20,897 nt of DNA from an uncultured Bacillota bacterium. GTDB taxonomy: Bacteria > Bacillota > Clostridia > Christensenellales > UBA1242. Below, piece by piece: positions 6,705 through 13,960 of the stretch. Every line of letters begins with the position of its first letter. Position 1 is the stretch's first letter. The position numbers were made by a program, and so were the translations under genes. Where the stretch lies: contig USKO01000002.1 of NCBI GenBank assembly GCA_900555365.1, positions 1 to 20,897 of the forward strand, in the 5' to 3' direction. The notes beneath the pieces were generated by a model. The model was not told the origin of the DNA, ran no database searches, and saw only the letters and a list, made by a program, of their open reading frames with translations.

Positions 6705-8960
6705 CTATTTTTCAATATACATATCTTCTTCTTTTGTTTTTAAATTTTGAGATTTCATATCAAATTCTTTGATAAATTCGGTCAAAGAAGTTTTTTGCTT
6801 GCTAGTTAAGAACTTCTTGTAAATGTCAACGATTTTTGCCTTATCTGAGTTTTCAGCTAGAGTATTTGTATATTGTGTTAAATTAAGTCTTATAGTTTGT
6901 CTATTGTCCTCTTGATTTTCAATTTCTTGTGCACTATCAAGATTAATTTCTTCTGTGATTGAAAGCTCTTGGTAGCTAGGAACGATCATACTATCTGCGA
7001 TATTTTTAATTATTTTATTAGCATCATCTTTAAAGTCTTGAACTTCTTTTGAAATGGCTTCTTGTTTAATCAAAAGCTTTTCTGTTTCTTGTTTAATATT
7101 TCTTGCCTCGCTTAAATCATTTTCTGCTCCAGCATTATTTGCTTGCATTTTAATATCAATATTATTTGCTAGTGTTTTATTTCGTTTAATATAAGAGTTA
7201 GCAATTTTCAAGTTTTTCTCAACTGCTTTAAGATTGATAAAATCAATTACATTTTTGCAGTTTGCTTCTTTGGAAATAAAATCAATGAGTTTTGAGTCAA
7301 TTTCATATTGAACAATTTCATTTTTGCTGAATAAGCCTTTAACTGGCTCAAAGTTTCGAATAAACATATGCAGTGCGTCAACTTGTTCGCTTGTCAAGTT
7401 TTCAAAAGAAGAATTGTTTTTAAAATCATTTTCAAAAATTGCATTGATATTGTCAAGGGTAGTTTCAGGTATTGAATGAGTTGCAGATTTGTAGCCAAAA
7501 TCTTTAAGATTTCCATTTGCATCATAATATGCTTTTAATTTTTGATAGAGGCTATTCATTATCTGTACTTGTTCATTTGTTAAGATTTTGTTTTCAATTT
7601 TACCATCTTGAGTGTTAAATGTAAATGTCTTTAAAATATCTTGTTTTTCGCTAAGTTCATCATCATTTTGATATGCTACCAAAATTTCTTGTAACCCGTT
7701 TAAGCCTTCAATCTTTGTATTGTCATTATAGGAAATGATGCAATCTTCAGGTGTGAAAGTGGCGTCAGCTCCATCAAAAGATAAAAGTGTAACTGCTTTT
7801 TCTGAACTTTCACCGACAACTTCAAAAAAGTTAAAGTCGTTAGCGACATCGCGTAGTGCATTAATAATTTGTTTTTGTCGCTCGTATGCTTTACTTGCAA
7901 TATCTTTGTCTGCTCCAGTGCCTATCCAAGCCTTTTCTATTTCTTTTTCGCAGGATTTATCAATAGATTTGTAAGCTTCTTTGATGACATCTGCTATTTG
8001 CTGATTTTTTTCATTTTGATTGTTTATATTTTCAATTTGCTCTTTATATGAGATGCTCTCTTCCTTTAAGCGTTGCGCTTCAGATACAAGGTCAACAAAA
8101 TCTTTTGCATTTTGGTCGGCTTTTTTAAGTAGCTCTTTAGCATCATCAACTAAACCTTTGTCGCTTTCAAGATTTGCTCTGACAAGATTTGTACATCGAA
8201 TCTGTGCAATTTCGTAGCCTCTAGATAAAACATCATCTTCATTATAAGCGTTAGCATCGTTATCAGTATAAATTAACGAATTTTGAAGGTCTGTAAGATA
8301 GAAATCTGTATAAGAAGAGTAGGTGTTTATATAAGTTTCTACTATATTAAGTAGTGTGCTTAATTTTTGCTTACTATTTGGAGAAGTCTCGTCTGCATCA
8401 AGTTCGCATTTGTTATAAATTGCTTGCATGTTAGTTTTTATAAATGACACAGCCCTGTAAATTGCCTGAGTCCTATTTGCAACCATATGATAAGCTCTAA
8501 GTGTTTTGCCAGTAAATTTGCCATCAACTGGAACTAAGCATTGTGCACCCAAGCTGTTGTAAATATCATCAATTGTTAAGGTTTTAGGGGTCACGCTAAC
8601 ACTTTTCTCTTCAAGGTTTAAAGATTCTATTTCTCGATTCAGTTTTTCGATCTCGCCTGCATTAGAGAAGTTTTTAAGTAGATTTTTACCTGTAATATAG
8701 TCAATAATGTCACTTATAGACTTATTCTTGAATGAGTTTTCAAAAAGATTCAGATAATTGTGTCTAGCAATTTCGCGTTTATTGTCGACATTGCGTTTTC
8801 CTGAAACTATCTGTCCATTTGCGATCGTTGGAGATGTTGTAAAGTCATGCATGGAATAGAAATTGACATTTTTCACTTTGCCATATTGATCAGAAAGTTT
8901 CTCTTGGATTTTAGATTTAAAATTAGAAAGATTTGTTTTTAATTTTTGAAAAGATTTCAT
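6705..8960 (-). CDS. 751-residue coiled-coil protein of unknown function
   Basis: I do not recognise this protein. It starts at ATG 8960 behind AAGGGGG (8966-8972) and ends at TAG 6705. There is no signal peptide or membrane segment, so it is probably cytoplasmic. The first 90 residues are basic (MKSFQKLKTNLSNFKSKIQE). Strong heptad-like stretches occur at about residues 275-345 (KDFVDLVSEAQRLKEESISY and beyond) and about 575-655 (ETEKLLIKQEAISKEVQDFK). Two similar short units, LTNEQVQIMNSLYQKL and LTSEQVDALHMFIRNF, lie about 85 residues apart and may be a duplicated helical motif. It has a near-consensus promoter and a terminator of its own, is divergent from secA, and lies upstream of another large unknown gene on the same strand. 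Base composition resembles that of its neighbours. A structural or cytoskeleton-like role is possible but is only a guess from the coiled coils. Confidence 0.8.
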   Translation of the reverse strand: MKSFQKLKTNLSNFKSKIQEKLSDQYGKVKNVNFYSMHDFTTSPTIANGQIVSGKRNVDNKREIARHNYLNLFENSFKNKSISDIIDYITGKNLLKNFSNAGEIEKLNREIESLNLEEKSVSVTPKTLTIDDIYNSLGAQCLVPVDGKFTGKTLRAYHMVANRTQAIYRAVSFIKTNMQAIYNKCELDADETSPNSKQKLSTLLNIVETYINTYSSYTDFYLTDLQNSLIYTDNDANAYNEDDVLSRGYEIAQIRCTNLVRANLESDKGLVDDAKELLKKADQNAKDFVDLVSEAQRLKEESISYKEQIENINNQNEKNQQIADVIKEAYKSIDKSCEKEIEKAWIGTGADKDIASKAYERQKQIINALRDVANDFNFFEVVGESSEKAVTLLSFDGADATFTPEDCIISYNDNTKIEGLNGLQEILVAYQNDDELSEKQDILKTFTFNTQDGKIENKILTNEQVQIMNSLYQKLKAYYDANGNLKDFGYKSATHSIPETTLDNINAIFENDFKNNSSFENLTSEQVDALHMFIRNFEPVKGLFSKNEIVQYEIDSKLIDFISKEANCKNVIDFINLKAVEKNLKIANSYIKRNKTLANNIDIKMQANNAGAENDLSEARNIKQETEKLLIKQEAISKEVQDFKDDANKIIKNIADSMIVPSYQELSITEEINLDSAQEIENQEDNRQTIRLNLTQYTNTLAENSDKAKIVDIYKKFLTSKQKTSLTEFIKEFDMKSQNLKTKEEDMYIEK

Positions 8961-9013
8961 TTTATCCCCCTTATTTTTAGCTAATTAAAAGTAATTAATT
9001 TCAATATATTTTA

Positions 9014-9041
9014 ATTATAGTCGGGAGGGGATATTTGTCAA
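9014..9041 (-). promoter_or_regulatory. Consensus sigma-A promoter of the coiled-coil gene
   Basis: Minus strand: TTGACA (9036-9041), 16 bases containing CCCCTCCC, then TATAAT (9014-9019). Both hexamers match the consensus exactly, so strong housekeeping expression is likely. The leader to the ATG is about 50 bases and AT-rich. Confidence 0.85.
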
Positions 9042-9112
9042 GATGATTTTGAAAAATAATTCAAAATTATACAAATTTTACAAAGAAAAGAAGATTAGAA
9101 TGACTAAAAACT

Positions 9113-9174
9113 TTGACTTTTAGCAAAAATTTGTTAAAATAATAGAAATTAGCGATTTTTATATTTTAGAGGAG
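9113..9174 (+). promoter_or_regulatory. secA promoter and ribosome binding site
   Basis: TTGACT (9113-9118) and TAAAAT (9135-9140) are spaced by 16 bases. AGAGGAG (9168-9174) stands five bases before the ATG at 9180. The promoter is divergent from that of the coiled-coil gene, with about 70 bases between the two -35 boxes. Confidence 0.75.
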
Positions 9175-9179
9175 AAATA

Positions 9180-11909
9180 ATGGCACTTTTTGGAAATGAA
9201 AATAAGGCTCAAATTAAGAAATTGAAGAAAATAGCTGATAAGATTGTAGCTTTAGAAGATAAGTATAAAGATTTTTCAAACGAACAATTAAGGGCATGCA
9301 CAGATGAGTTTAAGCAGCGCTACAAAGTGGGTGAAAGTTTAAATGATCTATTGCCAGAGGCCTTTGCAGTAGTAAGAGAAGCTGCATCGAGAGTTTTAAA
9401 TATGCGGCATTTCTATGTGCAACTTCTTGGTGGAATTGCTTTGCATCAAGGCAGAATTGCTGAAATGGCAACAGGTGAGGGTAAGACTTTGGTGGCGACA
9501 CTTCCTGCATATTTGAATGCAATAACTGGCAAAGGCGTGCATATTGTTACTGTCAATGAATATCTTGCAAAGCGTGACGCGCAGTGGATGGGTAAGGTCT
9601 ATAAATTCTTAGGCTTAACTGTAGGCGTTTCCTTAAATGGACAAAAAGACGAAGAAAAAAAGAAAGCATACCTTGCTGACATAACTTATACCACAAATAA
9701 TGAGCTTGGATTTGATTATCTTCGTGACAACATGGCAAGAACAAGAAATGAAAGAGTGCAAAGAGGGCTTAATTTTGCCATTGTCGATGAGGTTGATAGC
9801 ATTTTAATCGATGAAGCTAGAACGCCTCTTATCATCAGTGGCAGAGGTGGAAAATCGACAGATGGCTATGCTGTAGCTCAAAAGTTTGCTAAAACATTGA
9901 AAAAAGATGAAGATGTTGAGATAGATATCAAAACCAAGCAGATAAATCTTACTGAGAGCGGAATTACTAAGGCTGAACGCTTCTACAATGTTGACAATCT
10001 TTCAGATATAAACAATCTTGAAATTAATCACTATATCAACAATGCACTGCGAGCAAATTTTATCATGCATATTGATGAGAATTATATAGTTAAAGATGGA
10101 GAAGTTATAATTGTCGATGAGTTTACAGGCAGACTTTCTCCAGGGCGAAGATTTAGCTCTGGTCTTCACCAGGCAATTGAAGCTAAAGAGGGTGTTGACA
10201 TCAAGGATGAAAACCAGACATTTGCAACTATTACTTTCCAAAACTTTTTCAGACTCTATTCAAAACTTTCAGGTATGACAGGTACTGCAAAGACTGAAGA
10301 GGGCGAGTTTAGAACAATATACAATCTTGATGTTGTGACTATTCCGCCAAACCTTCCAAAACAGCGAATAGATTATCCTGACATTATGTATGTGACTGAG
10401 GGCGGGAAAATCAATGCTATTATTGAAGAGATAAAAGACTGCCAAGAAAAAGGACAACCAGTGCTTGTTGGTACTATCAATATTGATAAATCAGAATTAA
10501 TTTCTAAAGCACTCAAGCATGCTGGAGTAAAACATCAGGTGCTAAATGCTAAAAACAACGAAAAAGAAAGTGAAATTGTTGCGCAAGCCGGTCGAAAAGG
10601 TGCGGTAACCATTGCAACAAACATGGCAGGAAGAGGTACCGATATTCTTCTTGGTGGAAACCCAGAATTTATGGCGACAAAAGAGATGCGAGACAAGGGC
10701 TTCAGCGAGGAGCAGATCTCATATGCTACGGCCTTCAATTATGTGGACGATGAAGAGTTAAATAAAGCTAGAGAGGAATATCAAAAGCTATATAAAAAAC
10801 ACAAAGAAGAAACTGATAAGGAAAAGGAAGAAGTCAAGGAGCTTGGCGGACTTCATATCATTGGAACTGAAAGACATGAATCAAGGCGTATTGACAATCA
10901 GCTTCGAGGCCGTAGTGGACGACAGGGCGATCCTGGATCAAGCATTTTCTTTCTCTCTTTAGACGACGATCTTTTTAAAAGATTCGCAACTGACAAGCTG
11001 CGCAGTATTTTAGCCTTCTTTAAAATTGACGACTCAACACCAATTCAAATGAAGGCTATTGCAAAACAGGTTGAAGCATCACAAAGAAGAATTGAGCTTC
11101 AAAATTTTAGCATCAGAAAGACCGTGCTACGCTTTGACGATGTTATGAATAAGCAAAGAGAGATAATTTACTCAGAAAGAAATAAAGTACTTGATGGTGA
11201 GCCTGTTCACGACCAAATCTTACGAATGTTCCCAGAAGTGATCACAAAATCAGTCAATAAAGTGATTGATGATGATCGTCCTTATTATGAATGGGATATT
11301 GAGGCTTTAAAAAGAGAACTTGAAAATGGCTTGATTGAAAAGGACAGCGAGATAGTAAATGATGACTTTATTGAAGGGTGCGACTGTCAAGATATTATAG
11401 ATAAGGTTGAAGACATTGTTCTTAAAAGATATAAAGAGCGCGAAGAGAACATCAAGGCTATGGGGCTTGATTTTGAAGCAATAGAGCGAAATGTGCTCTT
11501 GAGAATGGTTGACATAAATTGGATGAGCCAGATTGAAGATATGCAGATAATGAAAGACGAGATTCTATCAAGACAATTTGGTCAGCAAGATCCAGTTCTT
11601 GCCTACAAAAAGGAAGGCTTTGAGATGTTTGACAATATGATAGATAAGATCAAGGAAAACACCTGCAAAGTGCTTTTAAATGCTCAAATTAGAGAACGCC
11701 CAAGCGAACCTGCACCACAGCCAGTTAAAATAGTATTTACCGGTAAAGAGTTGACGCCAGAGGAAAAGGCAGAGGCAGAAAAGAAAAAGAAACTTCATGT
11801 TCAAAAGACAATCTACAACAACAAACCAAAGGCGGGAAGGAACGACCCTTGTCCATGCGGAAGCGGTAAAAAATATAAGAACTGCTGCTGGGATAAAGAT
11901 CATAATTAA
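9180..11909 (+). CDS. secA: Preprotein translocase ATPase SecA
   Basis: SecA is the peripheral ATPase that drives unfolded preproteins through SecYEG. The 909-residue product has the full layout: start MALFGNENKAQIKKLKKIAD, Walker A GEGKT (about residue 100), Walker B/DEAD-like DEVDSILIDEARTPL (about 204), the preprotein cross-linking domain, the second nucleotide-binding fold with MAGRGTDI (about 481) and ERHESRRIDNQLRGRSGRQG (about 565), then scaffold and wing domains. It ends in a zinc-binding tail (NDPCPCGSGKKYKNCCW, about 888-904), which in the family contacts SecB or the ribosome. A charged helical insertion (EEYQKLYKKHKEETDKEKEE) precedes the RGRSGRQG motif. Length is slightly above the common 840-900. 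It has its own promoter. secE lies about 0.9 kb downstream, so two Sec components are close but in separate transcripts. The product looks intact. Confidence 0.98.
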   Translation: MALFGNENKAQIKKLKKIADKIVALEDKYKDFSNEQLRACTDEFKQRYKVGESLNDLLPEAFAVVREAASRVLNMRHFYVQLLGGIALHQGRIAEMATGEGKTLVATLPAYLNAITGKGVHIVTVNEYLAKRDAQWMGKVYKFLGLTVGVSLNGQKDEEKKKAYLADITYTTNNELGFDYLRDNMARTRNERVQRGLNFAIVDEVDSILIDEARTPLIISGRGGKSTDGYAVAQKFAKTLKKDEDVEIDIKTKQINLTESGITKAERFYNVDNLSDINNLEINHYINNALRANFIMHIDENYIVKDGEVIIVDEFTGRLSPGRRFSSGLHQAIEAKEGVDIKDENQTFATITFQNFFRLYSKLSGMTGTAKTEEGEFRTIYNLDVVTIPPNLPKQRIDYPDIMYVTEGGKINAIIEEIKDCQEKGQPVLVGTINIDKSELISKALKHAGVKHQVLNAKNNEKESEIVAQAGRKGAVTIATNMAGRGTDILLGGNPEFMATKEMRDKGFSEEQISYATAFNYVDDEELNKAREEYQKLYKKHKEETDKEKEEVKELGGLHIIGTERHESRRIDNQLRGRSGRQGDPGSSIFFLSLDDDLFKRFATDKLRSILAFFKIDDSTPIQMKAIAKQVEASQRRIELQNFSIRKTVLRFDDVMNKQREIIYSERNKVLDGEPVHDQILRMFPEVITKSVNKVIDDDRPYYEWDIEALKRELENGLIEKDSEIVNDDFIEGCDCQDIIDKVEDIVLKRYKEREENIKAMGLDFEAIERNVLLRMVDINWMSQIEDMQIMKDEILSRQFGQQDPVLAYKKEGFEMFDNMIDKIKENTCKVLLNAQIRERPSEPAPQPVKIVFTGKELTPEEKAEAEKKKKLHVQKTIYNNKPKAGRNDPCPCGSGKKYKNCCWDKDHN

Positions 11910-11974
11910 TGCATAGAATAAATAAGTCTAATAACTTTAAGGAAAGAAAGCAAAAGCTTTAATAAAAGTCAAAA

Positions 11975-12116
11975 AAACACTTTTTCCCTTGTTATTGGCT
12001 ATTTTAGCATTAAAATTTGCATATGTTATTTGACATGAAATAGTTATAAACGAAATTTTATTATGCTAAAAAAAAATATAAAAAAGTGTTTAATTTATTT
12101 TGTAAAACACTTTTTT
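11975..12116 (+). promoter_or_regulatory. Possible attenuator-like leader with two exclusive hairpins before the hicB-like gene
   Basis: The segment 12081-12091 (AAAAAGTGTTT) can pair with upstream 11975-11985 (AAACACTTTTT, 11 bp) or with downstream 12105-12115 to form the terminator hairpin. Between the first pair lies a further inverted repeat: 12002-12018 (TTTTAGCATTAAAATTT) with 12053-12071, which differs by a two-base bulge. This is the layout of a terminator/antiterminator switch. No ligand or protein is evident, and AT-richness makes chance pairing more likely than usual. Confidence 0.4.
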
Positions 12117-12117
12117 T
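12080..12117 (+). terminator. Intrinsic terminator between secA and the hicB-like gene
   Basis: AAAAAAGTGTTT (12080-12091), a 13-base loop, AAACACTTTTTT (12105-12116): a perfect 12-bp stem with the T run forming its 3' arm. It is the best candidate end for the secA transcript. It stands only 30 bases before the hicB-like start, so it could instead act on a transcript that goes on into that gene. The stem is symmetric enough to work in either direction. Confidence 0.65.
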
Positions 12118-12134
12118 ATGTTAGAATAACATAA
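12116..12134 (+). promoter_or_regulatory. Perfect 8-3-8 palindrome overlapping the hicB-like ribosome binding site
   Basis: TTATGTTA-gaa-TAACATAA, directly followed by and sharing two bases with AAGGAG (12133-12138), eight bases before the ATG at 12147. As DNA it could be a repressor operator; as RNA it is a small hairpin abutting the Shine-Dalgarno sequence. Either would act on this gene's expression. Confidence 0.5.
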
Positions 12135-12146
12135 GGAGCAAGTTAC

Positions 12147-12431
12147 ATGAAGACATTTATATATCCTGCTGTGTTTATAAAAGATAACGAAGACGATATT
12201 TTCAGGGTGCTCTTCCCTGATCTTGACATATCAACTGATGGGACAATTGTTGAAGAGGCATATTTATATGCTAAAGAATGTCTGAAAGCATATTTTATCT
12301 GTGCAGAAAAGTATGAATTTGATTACAATTTGCCTACTGATTTTGAGATGGTAAAAAAGACAACAAAACCAGATGAATATGTCATGCTAATTGATGCTAC
12401 AATCACAGATAAAGATATAAAAATGAAATAA
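12147..12431 (+). CDS. HicB-like (UPF0150) small protein, no HicA partner visible
   Basis: The 94-residue product matches the HicB partial RNase-H fold: MKTFIYPAVFIKDNEDDIFR, then LFPDLDISTDGTIVEEAYLY (the FPDL...G.T.EEA signature), then AKECLKAYF. In toxin-antitoxin pairs HicB neutralises the HicA mRNA interferase and often represses its own operon through a C-terminal ribbon-helix-helix or HTH. Here the protein ends soon after the core (EYVMLIDATITDKDIKMK) with no evident DNA-binding tail. No HicA-like frame lies in the 237 bases before or the 185 after it. It is therefore an orphan, either domesticated or left from a lost pair. The start is fixed by AAGGAG at 12133-12138. Flanking DNA is unusually rich in inverted repeats. 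Confidence 0.75.
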   Translation: MKTFIYPAVFIKDNEDDIFRVLFPDLDISTDGTIVEEAYLYAKECLKAYFICAEKYEFDYNLPTDFEMVKKTTKPDEYVMLIDATITDKDIKMK

Positions 12432-12435
12432 AATA

Positions 12436-12487
12436 TAAAGTTTTTAAATGATTATCAAGAATATAATCAAATCATGTCAAAACTTTA
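12436..12487 (+). repeat. Stem-loop after the hicB-like gene
   Basis: Outer arms TAAAGTTTT (12436-12444) and AAAACTTTA (12479-12487) pair perfectly; inside, ATGAT/ATCAT or GATTAT/ATAATC can also pair. It begins five bases after the stop. No T run follows directly, so it is a weak terminator candidate and may serve as an mRNA 3' end structure. The rest of the gap to 12537 is AT-rich with nothing else convincing. Confidence 0.4.
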
Positions 12488-12537
12488 AAATAATGAAATA
12501 TTTTTTCAGTTACTTTTAAAAAATCATTAATAAATTG

Positions 12538-12569
12538 TTGACAATAATTCTTTGTTATGATATTATAAT
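12538..12569 (+). promoter_or_regulatory. Promoter of the rpmG-secE-nusG(-rplKA) operon
   Basis: Perfect TTGACA (12538-12543) with TATTAT (12561-12566) at 17-base spacing; an overlapping TATAAT lies at 12564-12569 with 20-base spacing. The predicted start point is near 12573-12576, at the first bases of the hairpin that follows. Confidence 0.75.
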
Positions 12570-12570
12570 G

Positions 12571-12601
12571 CTAACACTCGCGATGGGGGTGTTAGTTTTT
12601 T
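12571..12601 (+). terminator. Promoter-proximal terminator-like hairpin in the rpmG leader
   Basis: CTAACACTC (12571-12579) pairs with GGGTGTTAG (12587-12595) around a seven-base loop and is followed by six T (12596-12601). It has intrinsic-terminator form but sits at the very start of the transcript. The rpmG ribosome binding site (TTAGGAG, 12603-12609) follows at once. It may attenuate the operon or act as a 5' stabilising hairpin. Confidence 0.55.
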
Positions 12602-12616
12602 GTTAGGAGAAAGAAA

Positions 12617-12778
12617 ATGGCAGCACCAAAACGTAAAACAATTACACTTGCTTGCACAGAATGCCAAGAGCGTAATTATTCAACAAGCAAGAATACAACA
12701 GCAAATCCAGAAAGAATTGAAATTACAAAATTCTGTCCAAGATGTGGCAAAAGAACAGTTCACAAAGAAACAAAATAA
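12617..12778 (+). CDS. rpmG: Ribosomal protein L33 (zinc-ribbon form)
   Basis: A 53-residue protein of the large ribosomal subunit. It starts at ATG 12617 eight bases after TTAGGAG and ends at TAA 12776-12778. It reads [20 protein letters not shown], then [20 protein letters not shown], then [13 protein letters not shown]. Length, the YxTxKN core and two CxxC pairs (residues 13/16 and 40/43) identify L33 of the zinc-binding type. The position just before secE and nusG is the usual one in Bacillota. The gap to secE is 15 bases, so the two are cotranscribed. Organisms with a zinc-type L33 often carry a zinc-free copy elsewhere; none is seen here. Confidence 0.95.
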   Translation: MAAPKRKTITLACTECQERNYSTSKNTTANPERIEITKFCPRCGKRTVHKETK

Positions 12779-12793
12779 TCTTTTGGGGGATTT

Positions 12794-13225
12794 ATGTCAA
12801 AAAACAAGAAATCTAAGAAATCTAAAAAGTCATCAGGAGTAAAGAATACCCCTATACTTTCTAGTACATCTCTTAGTGAAGATCAAGTATCAGAGCAATC
12901 TATGAGCGAAAATGTAGTCGTCGAGACTGCTAGTATGAAAGAGGAAACTAAAACAAAAACACAGGATCAGGTAAAAGACAATAATTCCAAAACAGATAAG
13001 GCTGTTAAAGACAACAAAAAGGCCAAAAAAGAAAAGAAAGAAAAAGGCAAATTTAAGCGTAAAGCTAAAGAAACCTTTTCTGAGCTTAAAAAAGTTACTT
13101 GGCCGACATTCGGCGAGGTTTGTAAAAAAACTGGCGTCGTACTTGTAGTTGTTATTATTTTTGCAATAGTTATCTTTGGTATTGATACTGGTATGTATTA
13201 TCTGGTAGGATTGTTGAGAAATTAA
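12794..13225 (+). CDS. secE: SecE, Sec translocon subunit, with a long charged N-terminal extension
   Basis: SecE clamps SecY in the membrane channel. The last 60 or so residues are the conserved core: an amphipathic helix (KAKETFSELKKVTWPTFGEV, including the WP motif) and one membrane span (GVVLVVVIIFAIVIFGIDTG) with a short tail. Most Bacillota SecE proteins are about 60-75 residues; this one has about 82 residues in front, Lys/Ser/Glu/Asp-rich and probably disordered, beginning MSKNKKSKKSKKSSG. The start at 12794 is supported by GGGGG at 12784-12788. No other good site lies nearer the core, so the extension seems genuine. It sits between rpmG (15 bases) and nusG (11 bases). Confidence 0.95.
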   Translation: MSKNKKSKKSKKSSGVKNTPILSSTSLSEDQVSEQSMSENVVVETASMKEETKTKTQDQVKDNNSKTDKAVKDNKKAKKEKKEKGKFKRKAKETFSELKKVTWPTFGEVCKKTGVVLVVVIIFAIVIFGIDTGMYYLVGLLRN

Positions 13226-13236
13226 GAGGGAATTTT

Positions 13237-13899
13237 ATGGAAGAAAATAAAATAAACGAAAATGTTGAAGACGCAAGCGTAAAAGGCGGGGAAGAGCTTC
13301 TTGAAAATGAACAGGTAAGCGCCGTTGCTAGTGAAGAGCTTAGCGAAGATGAAAAAACATATAAAGAGTTTGTAGATAGCTTGCCAGAAAAATGGTATGT
13401 GCTTCACACTTTTTCAGGATATGAAAATGTTGCAAAAGAGAATCTTGAAACAGTGGTTGAGAAATTCAACTTGCAAGATAGAATTTTTGATATAATTATC
13501 CCTATGGAAGATGTTGTTGAAGAGAAAAATGGCAAGAAGAGGCTTGTTCAAAGAAAGGCAATGCCATGCTATATTCTAGTAAAAATGAAATACGCAGATG
13601 ACCTATGGCACAATGTTACAAGAACTAGGGGAATTACTGGTTTTGTAGGGCCAAAGGGCAGACCTCTTGCTTTAACGGACGAGGAAGTAAGAAAGTTAAG
13701 ACTTGAAAACATAAAAGTTGAAATTGATCTGCAAGCGGGCGACCGAATTGAGATTATAAGCGGACCATTGAATGGAATGGTTGGTCAAGTCAAAGAAGTC
13801 AATGCAGAAACTGGTGTTGCATCAGTTGTGGTAGAGATGTTCGGTCGTGAGACAACAGTTGATGTTGAAACATCACAAGTACGCAAGATTAACAATTAA
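13237..13899 (+). CDS. nusG: Transcription elongation/antitermination factor NusG
   Basis: NusG binds RNA polymerase through its NGN domain and affects pausing and termination; its KOW domain contacts Rho or ribosomal protein S10. The NGN domain begins at KWYVLHTFSGYENVAKENLE (about residue 52) and includes VQRKAMPCYILVKM and VTRTRGITGFVGPKGRPLAL. The KOW domain is near the end (GDRIEIISGPLNGMVGQVKE). The product has 220 residues against about 175-180 usually; the excess is an acidic N-terminal region of about 45 residues (EENKINENVED...ASEELSEDEKTYKEF). The start follows AAGAGGG (13224-13230), which overlaps the secE stop region, so the two are tightly coupled. Confidence 0.96.
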   Translation: MEENKINENVEDASVKGGEELLENEQVSAVASEELSEDEKTYKEFVDSLPEKWYVLHTFSGYENVAKENLETVVEKFNLQDRIFDIIIPMEDVVEEKNGKKRLVQRKAMPCYILVKMKYADDLWHNVTRTRGITGFVGPKGRPLALTDEEVRKLRLENIKVEIDLQAGDRIEIISGPLNGMVGQVKEVNAETGVASVVVEMFGRETTVDVETSQVRKINN

Positions 13900-13901
13900 T
13901 T

Positions 13902-13932
13902 TGGTATAATGTGCAATTGCACTTAATTATAC
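13902..13932 (+). promoter_or_regulatory. Extended -10 element and palindrome between nusG and rplK
   Basis: TGGTATAAT (13902-13910) matches an extended -10 promoter and could start an rplK-rplA transcript; no good -35 is present. It overlaps a hairpin: GTATAAT (13904-13910) pairs with ATTATAC (13926-13932) around the perfect palindrome GTGCAATTGCAC (13911-13922). A further small inverted repeat, GCAAAA/TTTTGC, is at 13935-13949. Confidence 0.4.
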
Positions 13933-13960
13933 AGGCAAAAGAATTTTGCTTTGAAAAATC

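Noticed and set aside
11947..11960. secA terminator AAAGC-aaaa-GCTTT
   Set aside because: Only five base pairs and no T run follows; the 12-bp hairpin at 12080-12117 is much stronger.
12600..12842. An 80-codon plus-strand frame overlapping rpmG
   Set aside because: It is the shifted-frame shadow of the L33 gene, which has the ribosome site and both CxxC pairs.
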